NCBI RefSeq assembly: GCF_039555335.1
Contig: NC_092636.1
Location: 56,041,706-56,105,705, forward strand
DNA: 64,000 nt
From: Amphiura filiformis
Taxonomy: Eukaryota > Echinodermata > Ophiuroidea > Amphilepidida > Amphiuridae
Direction of reading: 5' to 3'
Both the position numbers and the translations under genes were made by a program. Shown here piece after piece: positions 1 through 11,513 of this stretch. The notes below the pieces were generated by a model. That model worked only from the letters and a program-made list of their open reading frames with translations, made no database searches and was not told the DNA's origin. Each line of letters starts with the position of its first letter. Positions within the stretch are counted from its first letter, which is position 1.

Positions 1-177
1 GGCCAGCGAAGCCCAAGACCCGTGGCAAAGTGTCGCCGACCGAGTGCTTGGCATGCGAGGGGTCTCGGGTTCGAATCCCACCCAGAGCAAACAACTTCTT
101 TCTTTCTTTTCTCTCTTTATTCTTTCCTTCTTTCCCTTCCCGTCGCCAAAAAGCCCTTAGGCGGTTAGGGTTAGGTT
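1..177 (+). repeat. tRNA-derived SINE, copy 1 (cut by window edge)
   Basis: Pol III-type internal promoter: a perfect B box GGTTCGAATCCC at about 68-79, preceded by an A-box-like TGGCAAAGTG at about 23-32. A pyrimidine-rich stretch (CTTTCTTT) follows, then CGTCGCCAAAAAGCCCTTAGG and GGTTAGGGTTAGG. A second copy lies about 315 bases downstream with the same order of blocks, which shows it is a dispersed unit and not a tRNA gene. The left end is missing because the window starts inside it. Confidence 0.6.
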
Positions 178-313
178 ACCACTATCGAAACTCAGTATAG
201 GCTTCCTTAACCCTAACCGTACTAAATACTACTTGATATATGCGCTGTTCGTGCATGCATCCCACATGGTGTGATGACGCAATCGCCCTAAGTGATATAT
301 AGGCACAGTTTCG

Positions 314-491
314 CTGCCAGTGAAGCCCAAGACCCGTGGCAAAGTGTCGCCCGACCGAGTGCTTGGCATGCGAGGGGTCTCGGGTTCGAACCGAATCCCA
401 CCCAGAGCAAACAACTTCTTTCCTCTCTTTATTCTTTCCTTCTTTCCCTTCCCGTCGCCAAAAAGCCCTTAGGCGGTTAGGGTTAGGTTTT
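314..491 (+). repeat. tRNA-derived SINE, copy 2 with interrupted B box
   Basis: Nearly identical to the unit at 1-177, in the same orientation. Its B box carries a 4-base insertion (GGTTCGAA-CCGA-ATCCC), which probably weakens Pol III binding. The pyrimidine tract is shorter than in copy 1. It ends with the same GGTTAGGGTTAGG word, followed by a T-run at 489-501 that could act as a Pol III stop. Confidence 0.6.
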
Positions 492-2175
492 TTTTGGGTT
501 TTTTTGCAAAAAATAAAGAAATAAAGCTAAATAAAAAATTGAATTAAAAAAAAAGAAGCAAAAAGTTCCAAGGCCTTATAAACACAATTTTAATACAGCT
601 TTATTGAGTAAAAAAACAAGTCCCGACCTACCTACCCTAATTTTTTTTAATGTTGAAACAATTTTTTTAAGCCTATATATAATTAGTGCTAAAGTATAAA
701 TTGAGATACTATATGAAGAAAATAACCTTACACAGATCTTAAATGGCTGTTTTCTTAGAAAGCAAATGTGATTGAATTTGCCACTTAATTGTTGCATTTT
801 TAGATTACTTTAGTCTTTTATTCATGTAAATAATTTAAATACATTGTACATAGAGAAGGCATATATTTTAAACACCTGACTCACTGCTATATTTATGGGA
901 TTTTCAAAACACTAGAATGTGTTTAATAATTTACTCTAAATATACCAGTGCACCTTTAATAGCAGTGCTGGAATTCAAATGCCATTAAGCATATTGACCT
1001 CTTGCCCCTAGCTCGCTCTATTTGACAATATACATGATAAAGAGTGGTAAATTTGAACTATCTTTAGCTCTACTAGTCATAACTTGCTAGTACTACTGTG
1101 ACACAGTATACATGTACATATTTTATAGGAAATTTAAAATAAACTTGAACAAGAGTATGTTGGCCTATAAACTTATTTGCAGAGATATACAAATTAGGTT
1201 GTGAATGCCTTTCAGACTCAAATTCATACAGCTGCAAACTGCATGTTTATTTTGGGCAGTTTTTAAATCAATATAATCTTCAAAAGAAAGAAAGAAATGT
1301 AGGCTACATGAAAGTATTGAAATTTATTAAAATATGGAAGATATTGTATGCAAGTAGATTTTGGAAGAATCATGTGTGAAGTTCATAGGCTTAGGAAGGG
1401 GGGCACCAATTTTTTTTTCAAGTTTCAGCCCCCCCCCCATCCTAAGCCAATGTAGTGTATGTATAGAAATAACTTTTCAGACCTTCTAAAGGCCTGAATA
1501 CCCCTTGAAAATTTGGTTCCTTTTCCAACAAACAAAATAAAATAACCATAATATTAGCTAATATTCTGAAGTTGAGTTTGGGCCTGTAAAGTTGGTGAAG
1601 GCCAGGCCCTTACACACACACATATAGGCCTATATGCAGAATTTATTTTTTTGGGTGGGGGAGTCGAGGTGCAGTACTTGAATGACTGTATACTTGGGCA
1701 GATTTGTGAACTCAAACCCCGCTACAAATTGCACTTTTTGGCCCTTTTGAATGTCTTATCACCAAAAACTTAAGTGGACCTTTTGTCAATGTTTGTCTCC
1801 CACTTTTAGACCTTTTTATAGGAAAAGAGTAACAACTAGAATTGCGCAGTTCGTAATTAAGGTGGCCCCACACAAAGGTGTGTATATAACAAAGGTTTAT
1901 AAATACAAATAATATACAAATAAGTATAAGCTCATTAATATTCATAAATATGAAATAACATGACACATGGCACACCGACATCGCCTGGCTAATAATTACT
2001 TGGTACAGAGGAGATACTAAAATCAATACCCGGGATCGATACATGTGAATGTGCTATGCACGATTTTGATATTTAGACGAAAATCTTTGGATACCGTGGT
2101 AGAAAATGATGAATATCTCCCGTAAATGATTTTGTCTAAAGAAACCAGATTTGGTTCCTTACACTTGAATATATA
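492..2175. other. AT-rich intergenic DNA, no gene seen
   Basis: No coding exon is supported; open frames are short and AT-driven. One local inverted repeat has arms GGCTTAGGAAGGGGGG (1388-1403) and its complement (1431-1448) around a T-rich loop. A short CA run lies at about 1612-1622. Confidence 0.5.
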
Positions 2176-2515
2176 TACCATATTTAAGTCAAATAGTCGC
2201 CCCCCTCAAATAAACACCCCACCACTTTTTTTCAACCAAGATGTTTCAAAAATTCGATATTTCCATGCTATCTTGTGTAATAAGCTTACCAAGTTGCTCA
2301 CATGGTCGATAATAGCAGCAATAAATGGCGAAAATCTGCATCAGAAACCCGGAAGTGATCCAAAAGTCAGTGTCAAAAGTTCATAGTTCATCATTTTAGC
2401 GTGACTTTTAAGCTTACCTAATGATTTTAACGGGAATTGTCGTGCTAAAATGACCTCTAATAAACGCTTTTTGGGAAAATGTAACGCCCGGGCGTTTATT
2501 TGACTTAAATACAGT
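2176..2515. mobile_element. Miniature TIR element (about 340 bp)
   Basis: TATTTAAGTCAAATA at 2181-2195 is matched by its reverse complement at 2497-2511. Next to each lies an AATAAACRCCC-type block (2209-2219 and the complement near 2487-2497). The interior is non-coding. This is the size and form of a MITE. No target duplication was clear, so the exact ends are approximate. Confidence 0.5.
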
Positions 2516-2844
2516 ATGTTCAATGGATATGATAGTTAGCTATAGCGTCTTGAGAAATAAAAGAAGCGAGGGGCTTGAACTGAAAAAAATTCTGATTTTA
2601 TATGTGCTGAACCATAGTGCAGTGTATGCCAATCGTGGAGGTAGAAGCAGTTGAACTATGGTGTATACCATGGTCACTCACACACAGCGAGGTCAGTCTC
2701 TGGGTTATTGTCAGTAGCCTTAGTCAGATGTCCTATGCGTCTCAAAACTATTAAAAAGGTCGGAACAAAATGGCCATGCGTGGCGGTGGATTCAACCTAC
2801 CATGGCGATTTCTGCCATGAAGATATCGGGGTGGTTCATTTCAG

Positions 2845-3095
2845 ATAAAATCCTGCTTAGGGGTATATCTTTTAGGTTTATAGTCCTGTTTATAGGGAAT
2901 AACATTTGTTGCAAAACCCTTCTAAATTCCTGTTTAGGCATGTATTTTGCTCAAAAGGGCAAATCCTGTTTAGGCTATGTTTTAAATTAAAAAAAATAAA
3001 TGTAGATATTTATATAGCACTTTATGCCGTAAACAGCCTCAAAGCGCTTTTACATTTAAAAGTCTCTGGCCACGCATGTGTACACTGTGAAACTA
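2845..3095 (-). repeat. Dispersed repeat with an embedded SINE 3' tail
   Basis: Positions 3014-3052 contain the complement of AAAGCGCTTTGAGGCTGTTT, the 3' tail also present in the SINE at 34606-34970. The flanks (CTAAATTCCTGTTTA near 2921, TCTCTGGCCACGCATGTG near 3063) resemble the complement of 34985-35125. The same two repeats are therefore neighbours at both places but in a different order, pointing to insertion or rearrangement. Confidence 0.5.
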
Positions 3096-3107
3096 GAGTG
3101 CGCCCCC

Positions 3108-3490
3108 CCTTCTGATATCAAATAATTTAGATTTTTTAGAAATTCGCGAGATAATACACAATTTGATAGAAAATGATTTAAAATTGATGATAATGATGTA
3201 CTTAAAGTGGGATGAAAAGCCAACATAAAATCAATTAAAAATTTTGACCTTTTGTATTCAAAATACGGATTTTTCCCCCAAAACACACAAAGAAATAGAA
3301 CTTTTTGGGAGAAAAATATCAAATTTTCATAATTTGTCATACAATTTGTATTATGTTGTGAATTTTAAAAAAAAACAAAGTTATTGATATCAGAAGGACA
3401 TTCTTTGTATTCAGAATTTAATTTGATATGCCTGATGTGCTCTCATGTCCCACACAAAATACTGTTGAAACATCATACCAGAGCCCTTAG
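3108..3490. mobile_element. Truncated copy of the TTAA foldback element
   Basis: The right part (3379-3487) matches the right arm of the element at 26865-27532: TGATATCAGAAGGACATTC, TTTGATATGCCTGATGTGC, CTCATGTCCC, then GAGCCCTTAG. The left part (3110-3130) is the complementary arm starting at CTGATATCAAATAATTT. The outer left arm is missing where it meets the repeat at 2845-3095. Confidence 0.55.
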
Positions 3491-3657
3491 CTGGCAATAA
3501 AAGTCAAATTTTAATATTTGGCCAATATTTTTTTTAAAAGGGCTAAAAAGTGTTCCTTCTGAAAAATGAAAACAGATGTGAGTTGAGATATTTGCCTTGA
3601 AAAATGGATCTTGTATGATTTTGCACAAATATTTACTTAAAAAATTGTCAATATATT

Positions 3658-5556
3658 ATATGGTCATTTTCACGGTAAAGGGTGTAACTTTGGATTTTGA
3701 TCAGTAGTGTTCTAATAAAGCCACAGAATTCCATGATTTTTGGCCACATAAGTCATCTAGTTAGCAGCTACCTTGGGTAGCATAATCATCTTTGGAATTT
3801 ACTGTGTTCAGTTTTAGCAGGCTTAAATGTACTTAATATTGCCATTTTGAAAAACTATAAAAAACAGTAACATTTTTGTAAAACCCTGTGTTTTCTTCAG
3901 TTAGTTCATGGATAATTTTTCTTATCCTGAAAGTACGGTCATATGTTCAGTAAACACTGCCACATAAGATTTAATTGTGAACAGCCCTGTATTTTTGAGA
4001 ACCGGACTTCGATATTTGTCACTTCGGAGGCTTCATTTTCCATTAACAATTGTTAACAAACTTTGTGGGTATAGCTTTGGTTCATAATTCTTGGTTATTT
4101 CTTCACTTCTTCTTGATTCATAACAGTTGATATCTTAACTTGAAATGGGTAACAAAAATTAGTCGATTTGCAAGCTTTTAAAATTTTTATAAAATCTTGA
4201 CTTCAAAGAGCCAATTTTCTGTTAACTTTTTGAAACCTCCGAAACAAACTGTTCAGCAAGCTTGGGCAAATATAAATAAAAGAGCTCATCCAATCTATTT
4301 ATCAAAATGTAGCAAAGTAGATCCTCAAGTCACTTGTTTTTAAATCGTGGAGATATATATCACCGTTTGAAAATGGGACCCAATACAAACTTTCTGTTAA
4401 CAATTGAAGCCTCCGAAACAAATGAAGCCTCCGAAACAACAATAAGGTTAATTATCATCTATGCATATCTAAATTGGTGTGTTCCATATTGATATCTGCA
4501 TTGTAATTGTTACTTGATATGTGCAGAATGTCATTAATTAAAAAAATTGTTGATATTATGGTTAATGCTTGAAAAATATACTGATACCCCAAAAAGCCTG
4601 TATCGGAGGCTTTTCACATGCAAGTTAACACCATACTTAACAAATGGGTGAAAAAATTAACATGTGATAAATCTACAATATCTGCCGCATAGAATCATTG
4701 ATTCAATACACACAAGAAAATAACAGCTTAGATGATCCCAACAGTGTTGGTTTCAAATAAACTACTTCTGCAATGTTTAACCATTGTTAACATGAAGCCT
4801 CCGAAACAAAAAAAATGACTTGCTGTGATAATTAAATTTTTGTCACAACTGAAATTCAATACTTAGAAACAAAGCATGAAAATTGGTAATTGTGATATTT
4901 TTTACCTATATTTTCATGTCAACTTGTAGTAGTTAGCCAAATATTTTACTTTATGATCACCTGTTTTGTTAACTGAAGCCTCCGAAACACAAATCGCTTG
5001 AATTGCCAATTCTAAAAAATAACTCCAATTTCTGTGAAACTTGGCTGGGAGGTTCCTTTCATCAAGTAGTATTTGTACATGAAGTTAGACATTAAAATTA
5101 TTTTAGGAACCCAATTAAAACTTAAAAAATATGTTTAAGGTTGGGAAATTTCCATTGCAAATGACACTTGATGTTAACAATTTTCAAAACTGCAATCACA
5201 AACATAGCAAAACATGGTATAAAATTTAACTTATATCTGTTGACTTACTTTGGAATGGGATTTCACATGTATTCCAGCTTTCATGTCATAATTTTCTGAG
5301 CTTAAAATACATTTTTTCTTAGATTTTAACCAAAATGTTATGAAAATGTCAAATTTTTTATTAGAAATCAAATGGTTTTTAAACCTTTTGATTTCTTTTG
5401 ATTTCTAAGGCTTTTAAAAGCCTTGAAACATTATTTTACTGGAATTTAAGTTGCTTCTATGCATGATTTCAGTAAACAGAAACATATTTAAAAGTGGTTT
5501 GAAATTTTGACCCTAAAATCCAAAACTTACACCCTTTACTGTGAAAATGACCATAT
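3658..5556. mobile_element. 1.9 kb non-autonomous TIR transposon, copy 1
   Basis: Terminal inverted repeats of about 35 bases: TGGTCATTTTCACGGTAAAG plus GGTGTAACTTTGGATTTT at 3661-3698, with the complement at about 5516-5553. TATA lies outside both ends. No transposase frame is visible. The interior carries the word GCCTCCGAAAC or a one-base variant five times forward (near 4235, 4407, 4426, 4796, 4977) and twice reversed (near 4024 and 4604), often beside GTTAAC. A shortened second copy lies at 13590-14638. Confidence 0.65.
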
Positions 5557-6533
5557 ATTAAAATGGCTATAAATTTGAAATCAAACCGGCAACAGACTTC
5601 ATATATTGGCTGCAGAGATTTCAAGTGACATGCATTTAATTTGGGGAAAATATTGCATGTTTATATCTTGATGTAAAATTTAGGGTAAAAATGCATTATG
5701 TTTGTGATTTTGGGCAAAATTAGTGTAAAATAAAAAATACTTCCAGTTATAAAGTATTACTGAAATAAACACAGGAGAATGTATTGTGGTGGCAAATGAA
5801 AAAAATAGCAAACTAGAGCTAATTGCGCATACACATATACGCGACCTTAGCAATAGCTAATTAACTAGGCCTATAGCTAATTAGCCCAGCTATATTGCAT
5901 GAATGCATGTAAGAGTATATTATGCTGATTTTACTGAGAGGTCTTTTTTGAAATGCACTATAACTTTGGAATTTGGCTAGAGACCAAGGTTAATTTGTTA
6001 GCTCACCTATGGCATATGCAAGTTCAAAAGGTCCAGCATATGTATAATTCATTGGAATATACATGTATGAACAGATGTTTGTAGTATAATTATAATCATA
6101 CAATGTAAATTATATTACATAATTATTTTCCATAACATTTACAGTATGTGAAATCATTTTGATAAGGCCAAGTAAAATAAAAAAACATGTTTCAAAAAGG
6201 AGGAAGAGGGGGCTTTTTATTTTTTATCGTACAATTGGTGCAAATACCCATAATTGGAACTGTTTTAGCGCACACAATAATGCCCTGAAAAAGGAGGAAG
6301 CATCTTTACTCCCTAGACATTTTTTTAACTTGAAAGTTATAACTGAATTTCAAAAAATAAAAATAAACCTCAAATAAGGAAGCGGGAGAAGACGCAAATC
6401 ATGATTATTTTTTATTCGGCCTAACCAAAAATTATTCAATATTCATGTAAATATTTCTGTGCAACTTTGGTCATGCGCTATTATAGTGCGACTTCCTAAG
6501 GTATTTTGCTACATACTGGAAGTAATACCTACA
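5557..6533. other. AT-rich DNA, no gene seen
   Basis: No exon or defined element is supported. Short AGCTAATTA repeats lie at about 5850-5885. The 72-residue frame at 6159-6377 is lysine-rich low complexity and lacks splice signals or family features. Confidence 0.45.
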
Positions 6534-7301
6534 TGACCTTTGACCCCAATGACCTTTGACCCAATGACCTTTGACCCAATGACCTTTGACCCCAATGGAT
6601 GTATGCAAGTAATGTCATCATGCTATATTATAATTTGTGGAATGACTTAGAATTTTTAGTAACAGAACAGAAAATCACATCAGCCATAATAACCTTCGTA
6701 TGACCTTTGACCTCAAGGCTAATGCATGTGTCAAGTGACGTCATCTTGCTGTCTAATTCGTGTAAGGAGTAGCAGTTTTAGTAAAAAATAATAGGAAATA
6801 ACATTTTCGACAATAATAACCTTTCCATGACCTTTGACCTTGAGTTGGTCATGTGACATTTGTGCCACCACCTATTGGTCCTGATGACCAAGTAACATTG
6901 TTGTACTATATATATTTGCGACAGCATCAGCATTTAGGGTATTTGGTCATATACGGAAGTGCCCCTTAATGACCTTTGACCCCGATTCTGGACAATAACT
7001 TTTAGACACTGGGTATAGCTGATGCATGTACCAAAGTGCCATCGTCGTGCTGTGTAATTTGTGGAAGGAGTAGCATTTTTAGTGAAATCACGTTTTTGGC
7101 CATTGACCGGAAGTGGATGACCTTTGACCTGAAGTTGATCATGTTTCATTTGTCCCCCACCCAATGGTCCTAATGACCAACTATGGTCAACATGGCTCAA
7201 AGCATATGGCTACGGTGGCTCATTCTAAGATTGACAGAAAGAAAGAAAGAAAGAAAGAACTTGACAGAAACAGACCTTAGCAATTTTGCAAATTGCTAAG
7301 G
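6534..7301 (+). repeat. Dispersed repeat carrying eight DR1-like nuclear receptor motifs
   Basis: TGACCTTTGACC occurs at 6534, 6550, 6565, 6580, 6701, 6828, 6970 and 7118. The first four are in tandem with spacing of 15-16 bases. At 6701, 6828 and 7118 the word extends to TGACCTTTGACCT, the exact complement of AGGTCA-A-AGGTCA (a DR1 element). The blocks between the later copies resemble one another (GTGACGTCATCTTGCTGT, GTGCCATCGTCGTGCTGT), so this looks like an internally duplicated repeat. It ends in a GAAA microsatellite (7226-7258) and a 27-base near-perfect palindrome at 7275-7301. Confidence 0.55.
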
Positions 7302-7624
7302 AAAGAGACCCTGTCACTAGGAAGGGGAAAAGTTCACGTTAGTTCATTTTCGGAAACTTTGTTGAGTTTGCTTGACAAGTCTGAAGTTTTATTAATAGAC
7401 CTGTGTGACTAGAAAGGTCATAGCCACATTAAGAACAAGTCAATATTTTAGTTCATTTTTTGGTTCCCAATAGTGTACTCTTAAAATTGGAGTGTGTCAT
7501 TCACCCAGAAAGGCAAAGGGGTTTACCACAACTAGCCTAATTGATGCTGTGGGAATACTTGAGGAACCATAATTATTACTGGAAACCCCATTATAGTAGA
7601 ACATGTAGTGTGAGGTAATATAAA

Positions 7625-7751
7625 AGCAGTGCTGGAGGACTCCATTCCTGGACTTGGACTCGAGTAAGGACTCGGACTTGAGTAAGGACTCAAATTCGTA
7701 CCCAAGGACTCGGCTTATAGAGTCAAGCTGAGTCCTCCTCGAGTCCCGCAA
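7625..7751. repeat. GGACTCGGACTTGAGT short-word repeat
   Basis: Repeated GGACTC and GAGTAAGGACTC words, with complementary GAGTCCTC words at 7727-7746, give a partly palindromic block. The 84-residue reverse frame covering it is serine/leucine low complexity generated by the repeat. Confidence 0.4.
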
Positions 7752-9300
7752 AATTGGGTCTTTTTAGTTTTTATTTTCATTCATTTTTTCATTTACCTTA
7801 ATTTGGTTTCGATGTGGACTTGAACCGCATTCAGCAGTCTAGTCCGCTGCTTGCAACAATAGCTAATTAAGGCCAGAGTAATGAGAGAGAACATGGACCT
7901 TTTCAAGCATCATTATTTCTGAATTGTATGTCCAAAGTCCAAAACTATACATTTTTGGAAAGGAAAATGAGTCAAGGAATCCCATGGTGACGTAAGATTT
8001 TGTCAGAAATCTTTGAGTTTTTGAAAAAATCTCAAAAATTCATTTTTTTTCCACAATTTTTTTGAGACAACCTAAAAAAAATTCCGTTTGCAGTAAAAAA
8101 AAAATCAGTTAGCTTTTCATGGAGAAGAGACATGAACTTAGGGAAGTTTTTTTTTAATTTTGTTTAAATTCATCTCTTTTTTCGAAATATTCAAGAAAAC
8201 ATGTAAAAAGAGCAATTTTGTCAAACTATTAATCAAGCTAAAATTATAATGGTGTATATTTTTGTTTAAAACACATATACCAAAAAATGAGAAAACCTTC
8301 CCTAGACTCTGATGTGCTCTAAAAGATTTACCTTTTGTTTGCATATTTTTCAAGATATCTTGTCATAAAGATCGTGCAATATTGTCTAATTTAGAGAACT
8401 CTGAGAAAACAACGTTTTAGTAAAAAAAGTCAAAATTATGCACAAAAGGCCCTTATAATTATTTTAAAACAGTAAGACTTTCACGCTTGTAAAAGCTGTA
8501 TCTGGTGCATGGTCTAAATATGCATCTTTTTGCACCAACTTGATTCTATAATGTCTGCTTTTAGTGCGTAAAATTCAAAATAATTAAAAAAATTTGTGGC
8601 ATTTTGACTCCAAATTTTTGTTTTGTTTACCCCACATTTGCTGGCATTAACAACATACAGAATACGCCTTGACTGTTTTGGACATACGCGCAGAGTTACA
8701 TGCTACAATATTGCGACGCGACACAAATCGCAATATTGTATTTTATCAGTTTCAAGTGAAAGAGTACATAGTGTTGATAAATATCAAAAATCTCAAATTC
8801 GGGCATGGACAAATTTGTCTTCCCTTATTCTGGCCTTAAATTGATTTATCAGTTATTTTAATGAGAGTTGTTGCAATTGCTAGGAGCTTTCTTAGCCCCA
8901 ATGAATCAACGCCATTGAGCTCGAATGCACACACCCATTTAGTGCGCACAGGTGCTTTTTTTACACGCCCTGTAAGTGTCCAACATGCCTTGGGTGCAAA
9001 CCGTGCAATACTGTTAATGTTTATGTAGAAATCAAATGATTATAATTAAAATCCGTTTAGGACATAAAAATAGCCCCCCTATCCCTGCATAGGCCTAACT
9101 GAAAGCAATCTTACTTTGTGGTTGTACAATTATTTACAAACTGAATTTATTGCATGCAAAATTGCTTTAAAAATTAATCATCAAGCTAAAGAAGTAGTTT
9201 ATTGCTATTGCTAATAAATGATTTCAGGTAAAAGCCAGGATATAATTTTACTTTGTTATGACACAATTGCACATGTCCCACCCCCAATCGATTTGAAAAC
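7752..9300. other. AT-rich DNA, no gene seen
   Basis: Contains A/T homopolymers (8040-8165) and no supportable exon, TIR or RNA gene. Confidence 0.45.
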
Positions 9301-9437
9301 TTAGGATCCATAAAAAAAAAATCCATAGGAAAAGAAGTGCAGAAAAATGGCCTGTGTCCCCCAATCAGGCCAGTGCCCTAACCATTTAAATGGTTGGTGC
9401 CCTCCCCCCATAGGATGACTCACGCTACGCCACTGAA
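9301..9437. mobile_element. Solo end of a hAT-type element
   Basis: GCTACGCCACTG ends at about 9437; its complement CAGTGGCGTAGC is a common hAT terminal sequence in animals. No matching opposite end or 8-base duplication was found, so this is probably a truncated copy. Confidence 0.3.
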
Positions 9438-9678
9438 GCAACATGACTGTCTTTGTTAGGCGCAAGTCTAGCAAGTACATGGAATTTATAACACTGTATA
9501 CGTACAGCCAGAACCCGGGGCCAGAACCACCACGTACCCCTTCCATCACCTGACGTTTGACATCACACTTTGATTGTCATACTGCATCTTAAAAAACACA
9601 AGCATGCTGTACATGTACATGACACGCATGCTGTGCATACACAAAAGTCCGTTGTTATTTTGGCAGAGTAATGTGCGA

Positions 9679-9721
9679 CCACCTCAGGTATAGTCACCTG
9701 ATGTGATATCACCTGAGGTGG
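9679..9721. repeat. Short inverted repeat with CACCTG E-boxes
   Basis: CCACCTCAGGT at 9679-9689 and ACCTGAGGTGG at 9711-9721 form an 11-bp stem. The loop holds further CACCTG words. It could be a hairpin or a cluster of E-boxes. Confidence 0.35.
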
Positions 9722-9877
9722 AAAGTTGCATGAGCATATCCATGTCTGCATATATAAAGTTTAAACTGCGTCGGCAATTAAAATTACAATAAGTTATAAT
9801 TAGCGTTTACAAGTGACAGAATTGCCGTGAAAATATTTCAATTACACAACCGGTATAGCTATATACATGTATATAAC

Positions 9878-9990
9878 TGAACATGGACACAGTTTTAGAG
9901 TATCTTTGTTTCTTGTACATACAAAGGCTGAACATGGACACAGTTTTAGAGTCAGTCCGTGTTTCTTTTAAACAAAGGCTGAACATGGCT
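9878..9990 (+). repeat. Two-copy tandem duplication of about 50 bp
   Basis: CTGAACATGGACACAGTTTT and the following AGAGT occur at about 9878 and 9928, with a third partial copy (AGGCTGAACATGG) near 9976. The spacers resemble each other. Confidence 0.5.
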
Positions 9991-10077
9991 TATCCTTCAT
10001 TTTTAATCAATTTATAAACAATTTTATTCTTTTTGCATTTTCACTGGGATCACTGAAAGGGCCTGTAAGTATTGATA

Positions 10078-10302
10078 TACTGTATACGCCAATATTTTCG
10101 CGGGAATATATTTTCACGGTTTCATGTATCATTGACAATTTCACGGGTTGTTAAATTCGCGGTTGTGGATATCTCCTCAATAGAATAACATAGTAAAATG
10201 CTTAATTATCATGTTTTCGCGGGGTTTTATTTTCACGGATGCCTCTTGATCAGCGAAATCCGCGAAAATTAAACCACCGCGAAAATTTCAGCGTATACAG
10301 TA
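10078..10302. mobile_element. 225-bp MITE with TACTGTATACGC ends
   Basis: TACTGTATACGC at 10078-10089 and its complement GCGTATACAGTA at 10291-10302 are perfect. Inside each lies ATTTTCGCGG or its complement, and the interior repeats TTCGCGG and TTTTCACGG words. TA at both outer edges fits a TA target duplication, as in Tc1/mariner-type elements. Confidence 0.65.
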
Positions 10303-10601
10303 CAGCGCTTCTTTAATTTTAAGCTATTAGGAGAAGCCAGATTACATGGAAACAGCCATTTACACCCATTTTTTGTCAATTTTAGAAATATAGAAAAGCA
10401 TAAGAAATGATAAGATGAAGGGAACCATTTACATTAAGTTGAATTGGTTACAATCTTCCCAAAATTGACAGCCAAAGGTGTGAACAAAATATTTTTGAGT
10501 GGAAAATGCTGACATTGAAGATTTAAAAATGTATCATTTCTTTGGTGAAACTCTCTGCAGTTCCTGATTTTGCAACCTTGCTTTTGGCCAACAAAAATAT
10601 A

Positions 10602-10870
10602 AGGCCAAAAAAAATAAAAGGTTCGTCTCAAAGCTTGCGCGCGCGTTTGTAAAATCCCACGATTTGACAAAAAACAAATGCGGAAATTTTTTTATTTCAA
10701 AATTTTTTTTTTTTTTTGGTTTTTCCAGAAAAAATCGGTGAAAATCAGACTTTTTTTTTTTTTTTTCATGAAAAAAGTTGGGAATAAAAAATAAAAAAAA
10801 AAATCACATTTCGCATTTGTTTTTAAATTTCTCGTGAGCTTTGAGACAAACCTTTTATTTTTTTTGGCCT
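10602..10870. mobile_element. 270-bp MITE with 32-bp inverted ends
   Basis: AGGCCAAAAAAAATAAAAGG followed by TTCGTCTCAAAG (10602-10633) is matched by CTTTGAGACAAACC and TTTTATTTTTTTTGGCCT (10839-10870). The centre is long T and A homopolymers, which can themselves pair. Confidence 0.6.
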
Positions 10871-11143
10871 AAACAAGATATTTTAAAATGCTCATTGTAC
10901 TCTTAAAAGCCAAATTGAGTTCACATCTTTTGTTTATTAAAATCAATATGTTATCCTTTTAAATAATATAAGTCTAATAATTATACATTCTTATACCAGT
11001 CATTGACATGGTTTTACACAAAATAACAAAAACAGTGATTTTAGGAAAGGAATAACTAGGGCCCATCATAACATTTGATAGCAAAGGTCTACTAGAAGGA
11101 TAATTTACCCCATTTAACATAAAATGTTGATAACATTTAAATG

Positions 11144-11513
11144 GGCTATCCCAGAAATGAATGGTATCCCCCCTAAAAAGACATGTAAGTTTGTACCATA
11201 ATTTTTTGAGAATTCCCAGACCAAAATTTTATCCAAGAAAAAATGGAAATTCCCAATAGTGAACAATAAAATGATTAAATAATTGGGAATTCCGAGTGTC
11301 CATAAAGAAGACAGGCAAATTTTTGTCGAAATTTTGGGAATTCCCAAGCCTAAAATAAAGCGGTGTCTTTTTCTTGGGAATTCCATTTTTCTTTAGGGTT
11401 GTGAAAATAATGACCATTTTTGGGGGGGAATTTCCAGAGCAAAAAATGTTGGGAATCCTGTGTCTTCTTTAGGGGGGGGGGGGGGGGGTGCCTTTAATTT
11501 CTGGAATATAGCC
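11144..11513. mobile_element. 370-bp MITE with repeated GGGAATTCC words
   Basis: GGCTATCCCAGAAATGA at 11144-11160 is matched imperfectly by TTTCTGGAATATAGCC at 11498-11513. The interior repeats TTGGGAATTCC-type words at least five times. Near the right end lies a run of 17 G (11472-11488). The reverse open frames over it come from the repeat. Confidence 0.5.

Noticed and set aside
155..177. Telomere
   Set aside because: Only two TTAGGG units, and they recur at the end of a second SINE copy; it is part of the repeat.
3056..3340. 94-residue reverse ORF
   Set aside because: Falls in the truncated TTAA foldback element; its symmetry leaves open frames by chance.
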